DNA from: Closterium sp. NIES-65
Taxonomy: Eukaryota > Streptophyta > Zygnematophyceae > Desmidiales > Closteriaceae
Length of the DNA: 64,000 nucleotides
Assembly (NCBI GenBank): GCA_948144175.1
Contig: CANXME010002568.1
Location: 620,001 to 684,000, forward strand
Reading direction: 5' to 3'
Under the pieces are notes generated by a model. The model saw only the letters and a list, made by a program, of their open reading frames with translations, had not been told where the DNA came from and searched no databases. A program made the translations under genes and the position numbers. Shown one piece after another: positions 1 to 10,388 of this stretch (its first letter is position 1; every line of letters begins with the position of its first letter).

Positions 1-1554
1 GCCGTAGAGGGTCCCTACTCCTCTCAGTGGCAGGCAGCTATGGATGCAGAGATGGCTTCCTGGAAGTCCACAGGCACCTACGTTGACGCGGTTCCCCCTC
101 CCGGGGCGAACATCGTCAGTGGCATGTGGATCTTCAGGGTGAAGCGGCCGCCGGGCTCTCCACCTGTCTTCAAGGCACGGTACGTCGCTCGTGGCTTCAG
201 TCAGCGGCAGGGAGTTGACTACTTTTAGACCTTCTCTCCCACCCCGAAGATGACTACTCTTCGGGTGCTGCTGCACATAGCCGCTCAGCGCGACTACGAG
301 CTTCACTCTCTCGACTTCAGCACTGCGTTCTTGCAGGGTAGCCTGCACGAGGAGATCTGGCTTCGCCGTCCACCTGGCTTCACTGGGACTTTCCCTCCTG
401 GCACCCAGTGGAGCCTCCGACGGCCAGTCTACGGTCTCCGCCAAGCACCGCGTGAGTGGCACGACACACTGAGGACTACGCTTGCGGCCCTTGGGTTTGC
501 TCCTTCTACTGCTGACCTGTCGCTGTTTCTTCGCACCGACACTTCCCTGCCGCCGTTCTACATCCTCGTGTACGTTGACGACTTGGTCTTTGCCACAGCG
601 GACACTGCTGGACTCGCCTACGTGAAGTCCGAGCTGCTGAAGAGACACACGTGCACAGACCTGGGTGAACTGCGCAGCTACCTTGGCTTGCAGATCACTC
701 GGGACAGAGCACGCCGCACCATTACCTTGACTCAGTCACACATGGTGCAGCAGGTCCTTCAGCGCTTCGGCTTCACGTACTCCTCGCCTCAGGCCACTCC
801 TCTGCCTACTCGCCACTCACTCTCAGCTCTGCCTTCGGATGAGTCCGTAGAGTCGAGTGGTCCGTATGCAGAGCTTGTTGGCTGCCTCATGTACCTGATG
901 ACCTGCACACGACCTGACCTTGCATATCCTCTGAGCATTCTTGCACGCTATGTTGCTCCTGGGAGACACAGACCAGAGCACATGGCTGCAGCGAAGAGGG
1001 TATTGCGCTACCTGTGCAGTACGTCGGGCATGGGGCTTGTGCTTGGAGGGCGGAGTCCAGTGGTCCTTACCGGCCACGCGGACGCTTCTTGGGCTGACGA
1101 CCAGGCTACGCAGCGGTCGTCACAGGGTTACACCTTCAGCCTTGGTTCCGGCTCTATCTCGTGGCGGTCTACTCGCTCGTCTTCGGTTCTCGGCTCCAGT
1201 TGTGAGGCTGAGATCTACGCCGGGGCCATGGCTGCACAGGAGCTTCGCTGGCTCACCTACCTGCTGACTGGCCTTGGAGAGCCGCCTCGTTCTCCTCCAG
1301 TGCTGTACGTAGACAACAAGGCCATGCTGGCCTTGTGTCGAGAGCAGCGCTTGGAGCACAGAACGAAGCACATTGCTCTCCGCTACTTCCTTGCTCGTGA
1401 GCTGCAGCAGCGTGGTCAGTTGCGACTTGCGTACGTGGCCTCTGAGGCCAACACTGCTGATGTGTTCACCAAGGCACTCGCGCCTTGTGACCATCAGCGC
1501 TTTTGCACCCAGCTGGGTCTTGTGCCTGTCTTGCCTCACTTGCTCTCCTCTTGA
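1..1554 (+). pseudogene. copia pol fragment (RT-RNase H) of element A, one stop
   Basis: The frame is open from base 1 to the TGA at 1552-1554 except for TAG at 226-228, where sister copies have CAG (Gln). It encodes the copia-type reverse transcriptase, including the YVDDLVF active-site box (about 568-590), and an RNase H domain with GHADASWADDQ near 1072. It ends in the LLSS C-terminus shared by the family. The start is outside the window. A single nonsense change makes this copy defective unless the codon is read through. Confidence 0.85.
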
Positions 1555-1765
1555 CTTCACTTGTACTGTGACATATATATATACCTGCTCTTGCTTGTCT
1601 AGTTTTATATATATGTCTGTACTCCTGCATGTGAACTGGCCTCTGGCCCTGCTCTTGTGCTCGGACTGTGTGGTGACTTTGTGATCCACCCTGAGCTTGC
1701 TTTGCTTTGCTTTGCTTGACTGGTCTTGTGACCCCTTGTTCTCCCCCACTTTGCCTATGGGGGTG

Positions 1766-1895
1766 TGTCAGATTATTATAGCTGATGCATGTTTGTAGGC
1801 TATAGTGGGGTAGCACATATGGGGTACAGCTTTCTAGGGTTGTATTTGTACCCAACTCTGACTTAGTCATTTCATTCCTGTTCATTCTTTTCACA
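1766..1895 (+). repeat. 3' LTR of element A (130 bp)
   Basis: The LTR starts TGTCAGATTATT right after the GGGGGTG purine tract and ends TTTTCACA. It aligns along its length with the 132-bp LTRs of element C. The short LTR with TG...CA ends fits Ty1/copia. Confidence 0.88.
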
Positions 1896-1900
1896 CTTGT

Positions 1901-2449
1901 GTTAGGAGCACAGACTGGAGCACAGAACGAAGCACATTGCTCTCCGCTACTTCCTGGCTCGTGAGCTGCAGCAGCGTGGTGAGCTCCGCCTCACCTACGT
2001 GGCCTCTGAGGCCAACACTGCTAATATCTTCACCAAGGCCCTTCCGCCTTGTGATCATCAGCGCTTCTGTACTTTGCTAGGTCTTGTGCCTACCTGGCCT
2101 CACTTGCTCACTTCTTGATCTTGTTTGTACTGTACTCTTTCTGTACCTGCACTTGCTTGTTTACCTTTGTATATATAACCTTCCATGTGAACTGGCCTTG
2201 TGGCCTTACTCTTGTGCTCGGACTGTGTGGTGACTTTGTGATCCACCCTGAGCTTGCTTTGCTTTGCTTGACTGGTCTTGTGACCACTTGTTCTCCCCCA
2301 CTTTGCCTATGGGGGTGTGTCAGAACATTATAGCTTATACATTTGTGTAGGCTGTAGCGGGGTAGCCCATAAGGGGTACAACCTAATAAGGGTTAGTACT
2401 TGTACCCAACTGTTTCATAGTTCAATCATTCCTCACGTTCTAATCTTCA
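1901..2449 (+). mobile_element. Ty1/copia element F, 3' remnant interrupted by A
   Basis: The coding tail of RNase H (RLEHRTKHIALRYFLARELQ onward) runs in frame to TGA at 2116-2118. It is followed by the family's 3' untranslated tract (TGGTGACTTTGTGATCCACC, then GCTTT repeats), the purine tract TATGGGGGTG, and an LTR at about 2318-2449 (TGTCAGAACATT...CTTCA). The upstream part of F lies left of element A, outside the window. The LTR end is set by length comparison and its TSD cannot be checked. Confidence 0.75.
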
Positions 2450-2586
2450 GAGTTTCACCCAGCCCGCTTTTGTCGGAGTAGAACAGTGCCGCAACTCTTT
2501 TTTTTTTGTTTTTTCTGTACAGCTGTCGAACGGGCACCAAACTAGTTGCTTTTAACCAGCGCAGGGTAGGCTCGTGTTCACCCCCA

Positions 2587-2901
2587 TTATTCATCCGAAT
2601 AAGGTCGACTGCATGAGTCAGAACCAGTAATCGGTGGGGATGGTGAGGTTCGGGAGAAGTAGGGCCGCAGATCGGTTCCACTGGCTTTAATCTGCTCCAC
2701 GACGTTCTTCAACACCTGCTTAGCCGTTGGGCAGTCTCTTTTCGCGTGTCCTAGCGGCCTGCACCACACTCCGAAATTGTCGGGGTGGCACCTTGAACAC
2801 CGTTGAATCGTGGGCTGCTGCGGCTGTCCCCGAAAACGACTTCCTTGAACGGGGAAACCGATCTCGAAACTGTCTAACAGCTGGCAAACAGCTCCAAGCA
2901 C
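2587..2901 (-). pseudogene. possible retroelement gag fragment with degenerate zinc knuckle
   Basis: A 104-codon frame whose middle reads CSRCHPDNFGVWCRPLGHAKRDCP. The part CRPLGHAKRDC has the C-x4-H-x4-C spacing of a retroviral-type zinc knuckle but lacks the first Cys of the usual C-x2-C pair. No ATG context, neighbouring pol or LTR is seen on this strand, so this is at best a fragment of another retroelement caught between F and G. It could also be a chance frame. Confidence 0.35.
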
Positions 2902-3050
2902 GTAGTGTCGAACGAGTGTTTTTCAGGTGTTCAGTCCCGATATGCCCTTGCGCCTGCGCCCCACTTCTGCTAAGTGTGATTCAGCCACCTCGTTGTCTGT
3001 TGCAGCCTGTAAGTGTCGGCGGGTCCAAAGTTCCCGTTCTCATTTCCTCA

Positions 3051-3079
3051 TGGTATCGAGCAGGTTCCCCCGTGGGAAC
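3051..3079 (+). promoter_or_regulatory. primer-binding site plus adjacent stem-loop, element G
   Basis: Right after the LTR end comes TGGTATCGAGCAGG, close to the TGGTATCAGAGC complement of the initiator Met tRNA 3' end used by many plant copia elements. It runs into GGTTCCC-CCGT-GGGAACT, a 7-bp stem (one G-U pair) with a 4-nt loop. The same arrangement with different stem bases follows the PBS in elements C and H. Confidence 0.65.
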
Positions 3080-3169
3080 TGTGCCTAGGGCCCACCACAT
3101 CGAGTTTTGTTTTCTTGCCCGAAGCGCGCTCAGCTCGAGTCGCGCTCCGGGCTCTCACTTCGTCGAGCC

Positions 3170-3745
3170 GCCCTAGCGGCCCCAACGCCCTAGCGGCCCC
3201 ATAGCCCTAGCGGCCCCGCCGCCCGTCGATTCGGCCCCGCCGCCCTTCGCTGCGGCCCCGCCGCCTCACACTGAGGCCCCGCCGCCCTTCCCTACGGCCC
3301 CGCCGCCTCACACTGAGGCCCCGCTGCCCTTCGCTGCAGTCCCGCCGCCCCTCTCAGCGGCCCCGCCGCCCTTCTCACCGGCCCCGCCGCCCTTCGCTGC
3401 GGCCCCGCCGCCTCACATTGCGGCCTCGCCGCCCTTCGCTGCGGCCCCGCCGCCTCACACTGAGGCCCCGCCGCCCTTCTCTGCGGCCCCGCCGCCCGTC
3501 TCAGCGGCCCCGCCGCCCTTCGAAGCGGCCCCGCCGCCTCACATTGCGGCCCCGCCGCCCTTCCCTGCGGCCCCGCCGCCTAACACTGAGGCCCCGCTGC
3601 CCTTCGCTGCAGCCCCGCCGCCCGTCTCAGCGGCCCCGCCGCCCTTCTCAGCGGCCCCGCCGCCCTTCACGGCAGCCCCGCCGCCCTTCACTGCGGCCCC
3701 GCCGCCCCTCCCCCTGCGGCCCCACCACCTACCTTGCGGCCCCGC
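3170..3745 (+). repeat. GC-rich degenerate minisatellite in leader of element G
   Basis: Dozens of copies of a roughly 24-bp motif around GCGGCCCCGCCGCCCTTC follow one another, alternating with CCTCACACTGAGG variants. It lies between the PBS and the gag ATG and shows no start codon of its own. Equivalent but differently built repeats occupy the leaders of C and H. Confidence 0.8.
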
Positions 3746-4158
3746 CGCCCTACCAGCGGCCCTACCGCCCTACACCGCCCACGCCGCCGGAGCCGCTCGA
3801 GCCGCCCGACCCGCTCGAGACGCCCGAGCCGCCTGAGCCGCTGAGGAGCCGAGCCGCCCGAGCCGCGCGAGCCGCCCGACCCGGCCGAGCTGCCCGAGCC
3901 GCCTGAGCCGCTGAGGAGCCGAGCCGCCCGAGCCACCCGAGCCGCCCGACCCGCCCGACCCGCCCGAACAGCCCAAGCCACCTGAGGAGCCGAGCCGCTA
4001 GTGCCGCAGAGCCGCAGTTGCTGCTGAGCCGTCCGAGCAGCCGTGTTGCCGTGTTGCTGTGCTGCTGAGCTGCCCGAACCGCCCAGTCTTGTGAGAGCAG
4101 CGCTTCTGTCACTGCACTGCCCCTGCCCTACAGTTGGTACTACTAGTGTACTATTGTC

Positions 4159-4673
4159 ATGGCTACCCCTAGTGGCCTCGCTTTTGACGCTGAGGGTCGA
4201 GCCATTGACTTTGAGGTCTGGGTCGACGACCTGCAGCCGTTCTTATAGTGCGATATGGCAGACGGTCTCTCCCTTTTTGACCTCACCTCTGGCGCCTCTC
4301 CTGCCCCTGCTGCTGATGCTGACCCCACTGTTCGCTCCCGGTGGGCCACGCGCGATGCTGCTGCACGTCTTGTTGTGCATCGCCACCTGCCGACCACTGA
4401 GCGCGCACACTTTAGTCAGTACAAGAGTCCTCAGACCTTGTACGACGCTGTAGTTGCGCGCTACTCTTCCCCTGCCACTGCTGCACTGAGCCGCCTCATC
4501 CTACCTAACCTCTTCCCTGACCTTACTGCCTTTCCCACTGTCGCTGACCTCATTACGCACCTCCGCACTAGTGACTCTCGCTACCGCGCCGCGCTTCCTG
4601 CTGAGTTCTGCGCCAAGAACCCTCCCCCCCATGTACATCACTCTCTATTATATAGTCACCCGCCTCCCTGAGT
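4159..4673 (+). pseudogene. copia gag N-terminal part of element G
   Basis: ATG at 4159 starts the family Gag (MATPSGLAFDAEGRAIDFEV). TAG at 4246-4248 stops it after 29 codons, where sister copies have CAG. Further codons are recognisable to about 4670, with an extra C in the poly-C run near 4622. Sequence then jumps into integrase. Gag would form the particle, but this copy cannot make it. Confidence 0.8.
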
Positions 4674-7600
4674 TCTGCGTCTGCACTCTGACCGAGGCGG
4701 AGAGTTCTCCTCTGGCCTTCTGCGAGCCTACTGCCGTGCGCGAGGAATCCACTAGACCTTTACGCTTTTGGACTCTCCACATCAAAATGGGATTGCTGAG
4801 CGCCGCATTGGCATGGTCATGGACGTCGCTCATACGTCCATGATGCATGCGGCTGCCCCCCATTTTCTGTGGCCGTTTGCGGTTCGGTACGCGGTGCATC
4901 AGATCAACCTTCACCCCAGGGTCTCCATGCCGCAGACCTCCCCAGCTCTGCTGTGGACGGGGAAGGTAGGCGATGCGTCTGCGTTCCGTGTCTGGGGATC
5001 TCGGGCGTTTGTCCGCGACCTGTCTGCGGACAAGCTGTCCCCTCGTGCTGCTCCTTGTGTCTTCCTTAGCTTCCCCCCTGAAGCACCAAGGTGGCAGTTC
5101 TACCACCCCTCCTCTCGTCTTGTTCTGTCCTCCCAGGACGTCACGTTTGACGAGTCGGTCCCCTACTACCGTCTCTTCCCCTACCGCACTCCTTCCCTCC
5201 CCCCGCCGCCGCACTTCCTTGTGCCAGGTCCCCCTTCGGTAGACCCCCTCCCCCCTTATGGTCCTGCCCCTTCAGGTGTGTCCCAGGTAGACGCAGTCGA
5301 GCCGCTCGAGGTTGCTGGTGACTCTGGTGCTGCTGCGGGTGCTGAGCCTGGGGGTGCTGACTCTGGGGGTGCTGCGCGAGTGGGTGATGAGCTTGGGGGT
5401 GCTGCGACTAGGGGTGCTGAGCCTGGGGGTGCTATGACTGGGGGTGCTGAGCCTGGGGGTCCTTCGCCTGGGGGTGCTACGTCTGGAGCTGCTGAGCCTG
5501 GGGGTGCTGCGTCTGGAGCTGCTGAGCCTGGGGGGGCTGTGTCTGGAGCTGCTGAGCTTGGGAGTGCGGAGCCCTCGGCCGCTGGACCTGCTCGTGTGGC
5601 GTCTGGCGGTGCTGGGCCTGGTGGTTCTCCGGGTGCTTCGTCTCGGCGGGAGCCACTCTCTCCACAGGAGCGGCGCGAGTGGTTTGCCCGGCGCTGGAGG
5701 CGTACTCCAGGAGCTGGTGATTCTTCGGCTGCTGAGGGTGCTGGTGCCGCCAGTCTCGAAGGTGCTAGTCCTGGGAGTGCTGGAGCTGCTGGATCTGCGA
5801 GTGCGAATGGAGTCGGAGCTGCTGAGGGTGTTGGCGCTGAGGCTACTGCTGTCAGTCCTAGCGGCGGTCCTGCTGCGGGTGCTGCTGGTACTGCTGGAGG
5901 TACTCGAGCTGGAGGTGCTGTTGGCGCTGGTGCTGCCGCTGGGGGTGCTTGTGCTGTCCCTGCTGAGTCTGGAATCGCCGCGCGGCCTCGGCCATACTTT
6001 GTTCCGCCCCTTCAGCAGGTTCTTGGTCTTCCTCCTTCCTTAGAGTGTCCACCGCCTGTCCAGTCACAGTCACAGTTACCGCCGGCCTCCCCACTGCCTG
6101 CTCCTTCTCCCTACACTGGTCCTACAGGACGTCTTGTTGAGCGTCGTGAGCCTGCGTCTCGTCCTGCGTCGCTTGTTCGTGCTGCTCGCGCTAGTGGTCG
6201 CGGTTCGCGTCAGCGTCCTCCTCCTGTCCCTGGCACGCACCGGATGTCTCTGCGTCCGTCCACTGCTCCTCTGCGTGCCCCTTTGCCTTCTCCTCCTGAG
6301 TCCTCTCTTCCTGCCCTTGCCGACCCGGAGTCGGACTCTCTTCGTGCTGCCAGTTCGACTCTCTCGCATCTCCTTGCTACTGTCGTCACTGACCCCTCTT
6401 TTGAGTCCACTGCTGCGTCTGCTCTTGTTGCTGAGCTCGTCGACTTTGCTATTCGCTGTTGTCTAGACTACGCTGCTAGTCGCGTTGCTGAATCTGCGTT
6501 TGTCTGTCCTCCGTCCGTCGGGGGTGAGTGTGCTCTTGGCACAGACGTCCTTGAGGACAGGTAGGAGGAGTTCCAGTGTCTGGCTGCTGCTTCACCTCAT
6601 CTCGTGTCCGTACTGCTTACCCCTGAGGGAGACCCGGATGCACTTGACATCCCGACTCCGCGCTCTTACGCGGAGGCCGTAGAGGGTCCCTACTCTTCTC
6701 AGTGGCAGGCAGCTATGGATGCAGAGATGGCTTCCTGGAAGTCCACAAGCACCTACGTTGACGCGGTTCCCCCTCCTGGGGCGAACATCGTAAATGGCAT
6801 GTGGATCTTCAGGGTGAAGCGGTCGCCGGGCTCTCCGCCTGTCTTCAAGGCGCGGTACGTGGCTCGTGGCTTCAGTCAACGGCAGGGAGTTGACAACTTT
6901 CAGACCTTCTCTCCCACCCTGAAGATGACCACTCTTCGGGTGCTGCTACACATAGCCGCTCAGCGTGACTACGAGCTTCACTCCCTTGACTCCAGCACTG
7001 CTTTTCTATAGGGTAGCCTGCACGAGGAGATCTGGCTGCGCCGTCCACCTGGCTTCACTGGGACTTTCCCTCCTGGCACCCAGTGGAGCCTCCGACGGCC
7101 AGTCTACGGTCTCCGCCAGGCACCGCGCGAGTGGCACGACACATGAGGACTACGCTTGCGGCTCTTGGGTTTGCTCCCTCTACTGCTGACCCGTCGCTGT
7201 TTCTACGCACCGACACCTCTCTGCCGCCGTTCCACATCCTCGTGTACGTCGACGACTTGGTCTTTGCCACTGCTGACACTGCTGGACTCGCCTACGTGAA
7301 GTCCGAGCTACAGAAGAGACACACGTGCACACACCTGGGTGAACTGCCCAGCTACCTTGGCTTGCAGATCACCTGGGACAGAGCACGCCGCACCATTACC
7401 CTGACTCTGTCACACATGGTGCAGCAGGTCCTTCAGCACTTCGGCTTCACGTACTCCTCGCCTCAGGCCAGTCCTCTGCCTACTCGCCACTCGCTCTCAG
7501 CTCTGCCTTCGGATGAGTCCGTAGAGTCGAGTGGCCCGTACCCAGAGCTTGTTGGCTGCCTCATGTACGTGATGACCTGCACACGACCTGACCTCGCATA

Positions 7601-8228
7601 CCCTCTTAGCATTCTTGCACGCTATGTTGCTCCTGGGAGACACAGACCAGAGCACATGGCTGCAGCGAAGAGGGTGTTGTGCTACTTGTGCAGTACGTCG
7701 GGCATGGGGCTAGTGCTTGGAGGGCAGAGTCGAGTGGTCCTCACTGGGCACGCGGACGCTTCTTGGGCTGACGACCAGGCTACGCAGCGGTCGTCACAGG
7801 GTTACACCTTCAGCCTTGGTTCCGGCTCTGTTTCGTGGCGGGCTACTCGCTCGTCTTCTGTTCTCGGCTCCAGTTGTGAGGCCGAGATCTACGCCGGGGC
7901 CATGGTTGCTCAGAAGCTTCGCTGGCTCACCTACCCGCTGACTGACCTTGGAGAGCCGCCTCGTTCTGCTCCAGCTCTGTACGTAGACAACAAGGCCATG
8001 CTGGCCTTGTGTCGAGAGCAGAGACTGGAGCACAAAACGAAGCACATTGCTCTCCGCTACTTCCTTGCTCGTGAGCTGCAGCAGCGTCGTCAGTTGCGGC
8101 TTGCGTACGTGGCCTCTGAGGCCAACACTGCTGATGTTTTCACCAAGGCATTTGCGCCTTGTGATCATCAGCGCTTCTGTACTCAGCTGGGTCTTGTGCC
8201 TGTTTTGCCGCACTTGCTCTCTTCTTGA
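4674..8228 (+). pseudogene. copia pol remnant (integrase-RT-RNase H) of element G
   Basis: It starts inside integrase at the LHSDRGGEFS region (4680) and continues through QNGIAERRIGMVMDV, a GGAEPGG-like spacer at about 5330-5640, reverse transcriptase and RNase H, ending with TGA at 8226-8228. Breaks compared with elements C and H are TAG at 6562-6564, TAG at 7009-7011, and loss of one base near 7142 (GACACATGAGG for GACACACTGAGG) that shifts the frame. Confidence 0.85.
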
Positions 8229-8437
8229 CCTTTCTTGTACTTTCACATATATATACTTCTGCTCTTGCTTGCTTAGCCTCTTATATATATATATGCCCCT
8301 GCATGTGAACTGGCCTTCTGGCCTTGAACTTGTGCTCGGAGTGTGTGGTGACTTTGTGATCCACCCTGAGCTTTGCTTTTGCTTTGCTTGACTGGTCTTG
8401 TGACCCCTTGTTCTTCCCCACTTTGCATATGGGGGTG

Positions 8438-8558
8438 TGTCAAATTATAATGTTGTGTAGGCTATAGTGGGGTAACCCATATGGGGTACACATTTCTAGG
8501 GTTGCATATTTGTATCACTTCCATTCCATAGTCATTCATTCTCGTTCTCATTTCCTCA
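8438..8558 (+). repeat. 3' LTR of element G (121 bp)
   Basis: It begins TGTCAAATTATA after the GGGGGTG tract and ends CATTTCCTCA, which matches the stump of the 5' LTR before 3051. The left target-site copy is lost with the 5' LTR truncation, so the insertion site cannot be confirmed. Confidence 0.82.
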
Positions 8559-9807
8559 ATGCACACCCGCTACAATTTTTTCCATATGTTCCCTTTTCGG
8601 ACTTTGACTTGATGCGATGGACACCCAGAGATCGCGGGACTAGACAGCTGGCAGGTGCCTTTAGAAAGACACTCGCACTTAAAAATCGGGGTCGGGGTTT
8701 AGTTAGGTTTGGGTTCTCTTTTATATTCTTGGTGCACCCCGACATTTCGCGAAAGTACGTCGAACCCTCCTCCACGGTTTTCCTATACGTTGGTAAATAC
8801 CATACGAAACTGATAGGGGTAGGGTAAGTACCCCAGGGTGTGCGTTTAAGGGTGTGATATAATCGAGAACAGGATGTATGCTGTTATGAAACTGCAATAA
8901 CATCTTAGAAATTGAAGTAACTCTGATAGTTCTGACAGAAAAAAAAAAAATGCTTGTCTGAATTTTCAGACTAAAAACAAATAGGTAACTCTGACAGCCA
9001 GACTAGGAAGAGGGGTGTACACTGAGGCGTCAGACCACCTCAAAACGAATTTAGGGGCCTGGCCAACTGCCGCACCAGACGACGACTACGAAATCTTCGT
9101 GTAGATGCCGACGCAGGACAGCTGCCACACGAAATCAAATTTGAAATCGTCGGAACGCAGTGGAAATAACTCACGTTTAACGTCACGACACGACAGCTTC
9201 AGCTGTCCGTTGCCCGGGGGGAGGGAGGCCATGGTCGATCGCGACCGTTCGAGGCAAGGATCTGGCGGTGCCGAAGGAGTGCACATAAAATTATGGCCGC
9301 GAAGAGCAGCTAACTACTCATGGCCGGCTAGCACGCAACTCCAAGACCCCAAGGCATCCTTCCTCGTCCCCCCCCCCCCCCCGAGGGGTATTACACTCAA
9401 AAAGCGGGGTGAGCTAGGAAAGCAGCTATGATACCTGGTGTTATGAATGAGCTTGCATAGTGCACTGTAAAACGAGTATCGAGAATGAACTCAAAGAACT
9501 AACGATACAATGAAAGTGAGGAGGCCTAAGTAGGGGAAATGCTAGCTAGGCGGGGAGGTAGGGAATGGATGGCTCTGTGATGTTGCGATTGGTGCGGAGG
9601 CGACTCGGGGGTGGTTCGGTGCGACAAAGTAGGCAAGATAGGTTTGTCGCGTGACCCTCGGGGTGGCCTCGCTAACGAGTTTTCTCAGAAATCCTTACAG
9701 AAGTGATGAACTAGGTGGAAACTAAATAATATTTTTGTCATCACATTCGACAATTTGTTGGCTAGAAGGCTGACCAGCCATTTAGTCCGTTTGATGGGCA
9801 AAACAGA
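8559..9807. other. intergenic DNA without a recognisable gene
   Basis: Mixed-composition sequence. Open frames here are short and have no codon bias or motif I recognise. Two mononucleotide runs (A at about 8940, C at about 9367) are the only simple repeats. Confidence 0.6.
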
Positions 9808-9888
9808 TCCCGCCAACCGGATTCGAACCAGTGACCTAAGGATTGCTGAACTACAGTCCTCCGCTCTACCAACTGAGCTATAGCAGGA
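9808..9888 (-). tRNA. tRNA-Tyr (GTA) with a 7-nt intron
   Basis: The minus strand reads TCCTGCTATAGCTCAGTTGG (acceptor and D arm), an anticodon arm with CTGTAG, and GGTTCGAATCCGGTTGG (T arm) into GGCGGGA, which closes the acceptor stem with TCCTGCT using two G-T pairs. The B box GGTTCGAATCC and the A box are both present. Between CTGTAG and ATCCTT there are seven extra bases (TTCAGCA) at the canonical position 37/38. Tyr tRNA genes of plants carry an intron there, though usually longer. A TTTT run at 9800-9803 (minus strand) serves as RNA polymerase III terminator. The gene supplies Tyr tRNA for cytosolic translation. Confidence 0.93.
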
Positions 9889-10388
9889 CGTTTAAGATTC
9901 AAGAGTACAATTTGTTATTTGTGTAAATTATTTCTTAAGACACCTTGACCGCCATCTTGACCTTTGTCCAGCCATGGCGTCGCCACTCGCAGGCAAGCCA
10001 CATTCCCCGTTAGAGTCCTGCCTCCTCGTCCTTGCTCGCTCGTCCGTCGTCCCACTCTCTTCTGCTTCATACCTCCTGCATTCTCATCTTTGTTGGGCTA
10101 GGCTGGAACTGTTTCACTAAATGCGGGGAGATGTAATGCCATTGAGGTCGTAGGTGCCTTGAACCACTCTGACGTGCCGGATCTCGGCCGAACGTCTCAG
10201 TTTTAATACATTTTCTTTTGCTGAATACGAAAATTGTGTCGTCGCCGCATAGGCACCTCCTCTGCTTCTATGTGACCAGCTTACCCTGCTAAAACCACTC
10301 ATTCCTCTTCCCCTTTCCTCTCCTCCCCCTCCCCCAACCCGCTCTCCCCCCGTTGCACAACTTTTCTTCCGCCGTTCTGCCTCATCAG
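9889..10388. other. presumed 5' region and first intron of the FkbM-type gene
   Basis: An ATG at 9974 (MASPLAGKPHSPLESC) opens a 48-codon frame ending at TAA that could hold a first exon, but no exon boundary is certain. A pyrimidine-rich tract at 10300-10385 ending TCATCAG (AG at 10387-10388) makes a good 3' splice site for the next exon. Confidence 0.4.

Larger units (their letters stand above)
1..1900 (+). mobile_element. Ty1/copia element A, 3' part
   Basis: This is the right-hand part of a copia LTR retrotransposon that starts beyond the left edge. It holds the reverse transcriptase and RNase H part of pol, a roughly 200-bp untranslated tract ending in a purine-rich stretch (TATGGGGGTG), and a 130-bp 3' LTR. 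The five bases after the LTR (CTTGT, 1896-1900) read straight into the RNase H codons of another copia copy (element F). In related copies CTTGT occurs in that same place (GGCCTTGTGTCGAGAGCAG), so A is inserted in F and CTTGT is its target-site duplication. The coding part is nearly identical to that of element C at 35161-36738. Confidence 0.9.
3031..8558 (+). mobile_element. Ty1/copia element G, internally deleted and truncated at 5' LTR
   Basis: Order on the plus strand: about 20 bp of 5' LTR end (TTCTCATTTCCTCA, ending 3050), a primer-binding site at 3051, a 1.1-kb GC-rich leader, gag start, deletion junction, 3' half of integrase, reverse transcriptase, RNase H, and a 121-bp 3' LTR. The last bases of both LTR pieces agree. 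About 1.9 kb from mid-gag to mid-integrase is missing compared with element C. Several stops and a 1-base deletion make it non-autonomous. Confidence 0.88.

Noticed and set aside
3418-4112. Arg/Pro-rich and Ala/Gly-rich frames in the leader of element G
   Set aside because: They are translations of the GC minisatellite, with no start context and no counterpart in C or H beyond composition.
9105-9431. 108-codon frame ending in a poly-C tract
   Set aside because: No motif, crosses a C15 run, and no supporting splice or promoter signal.
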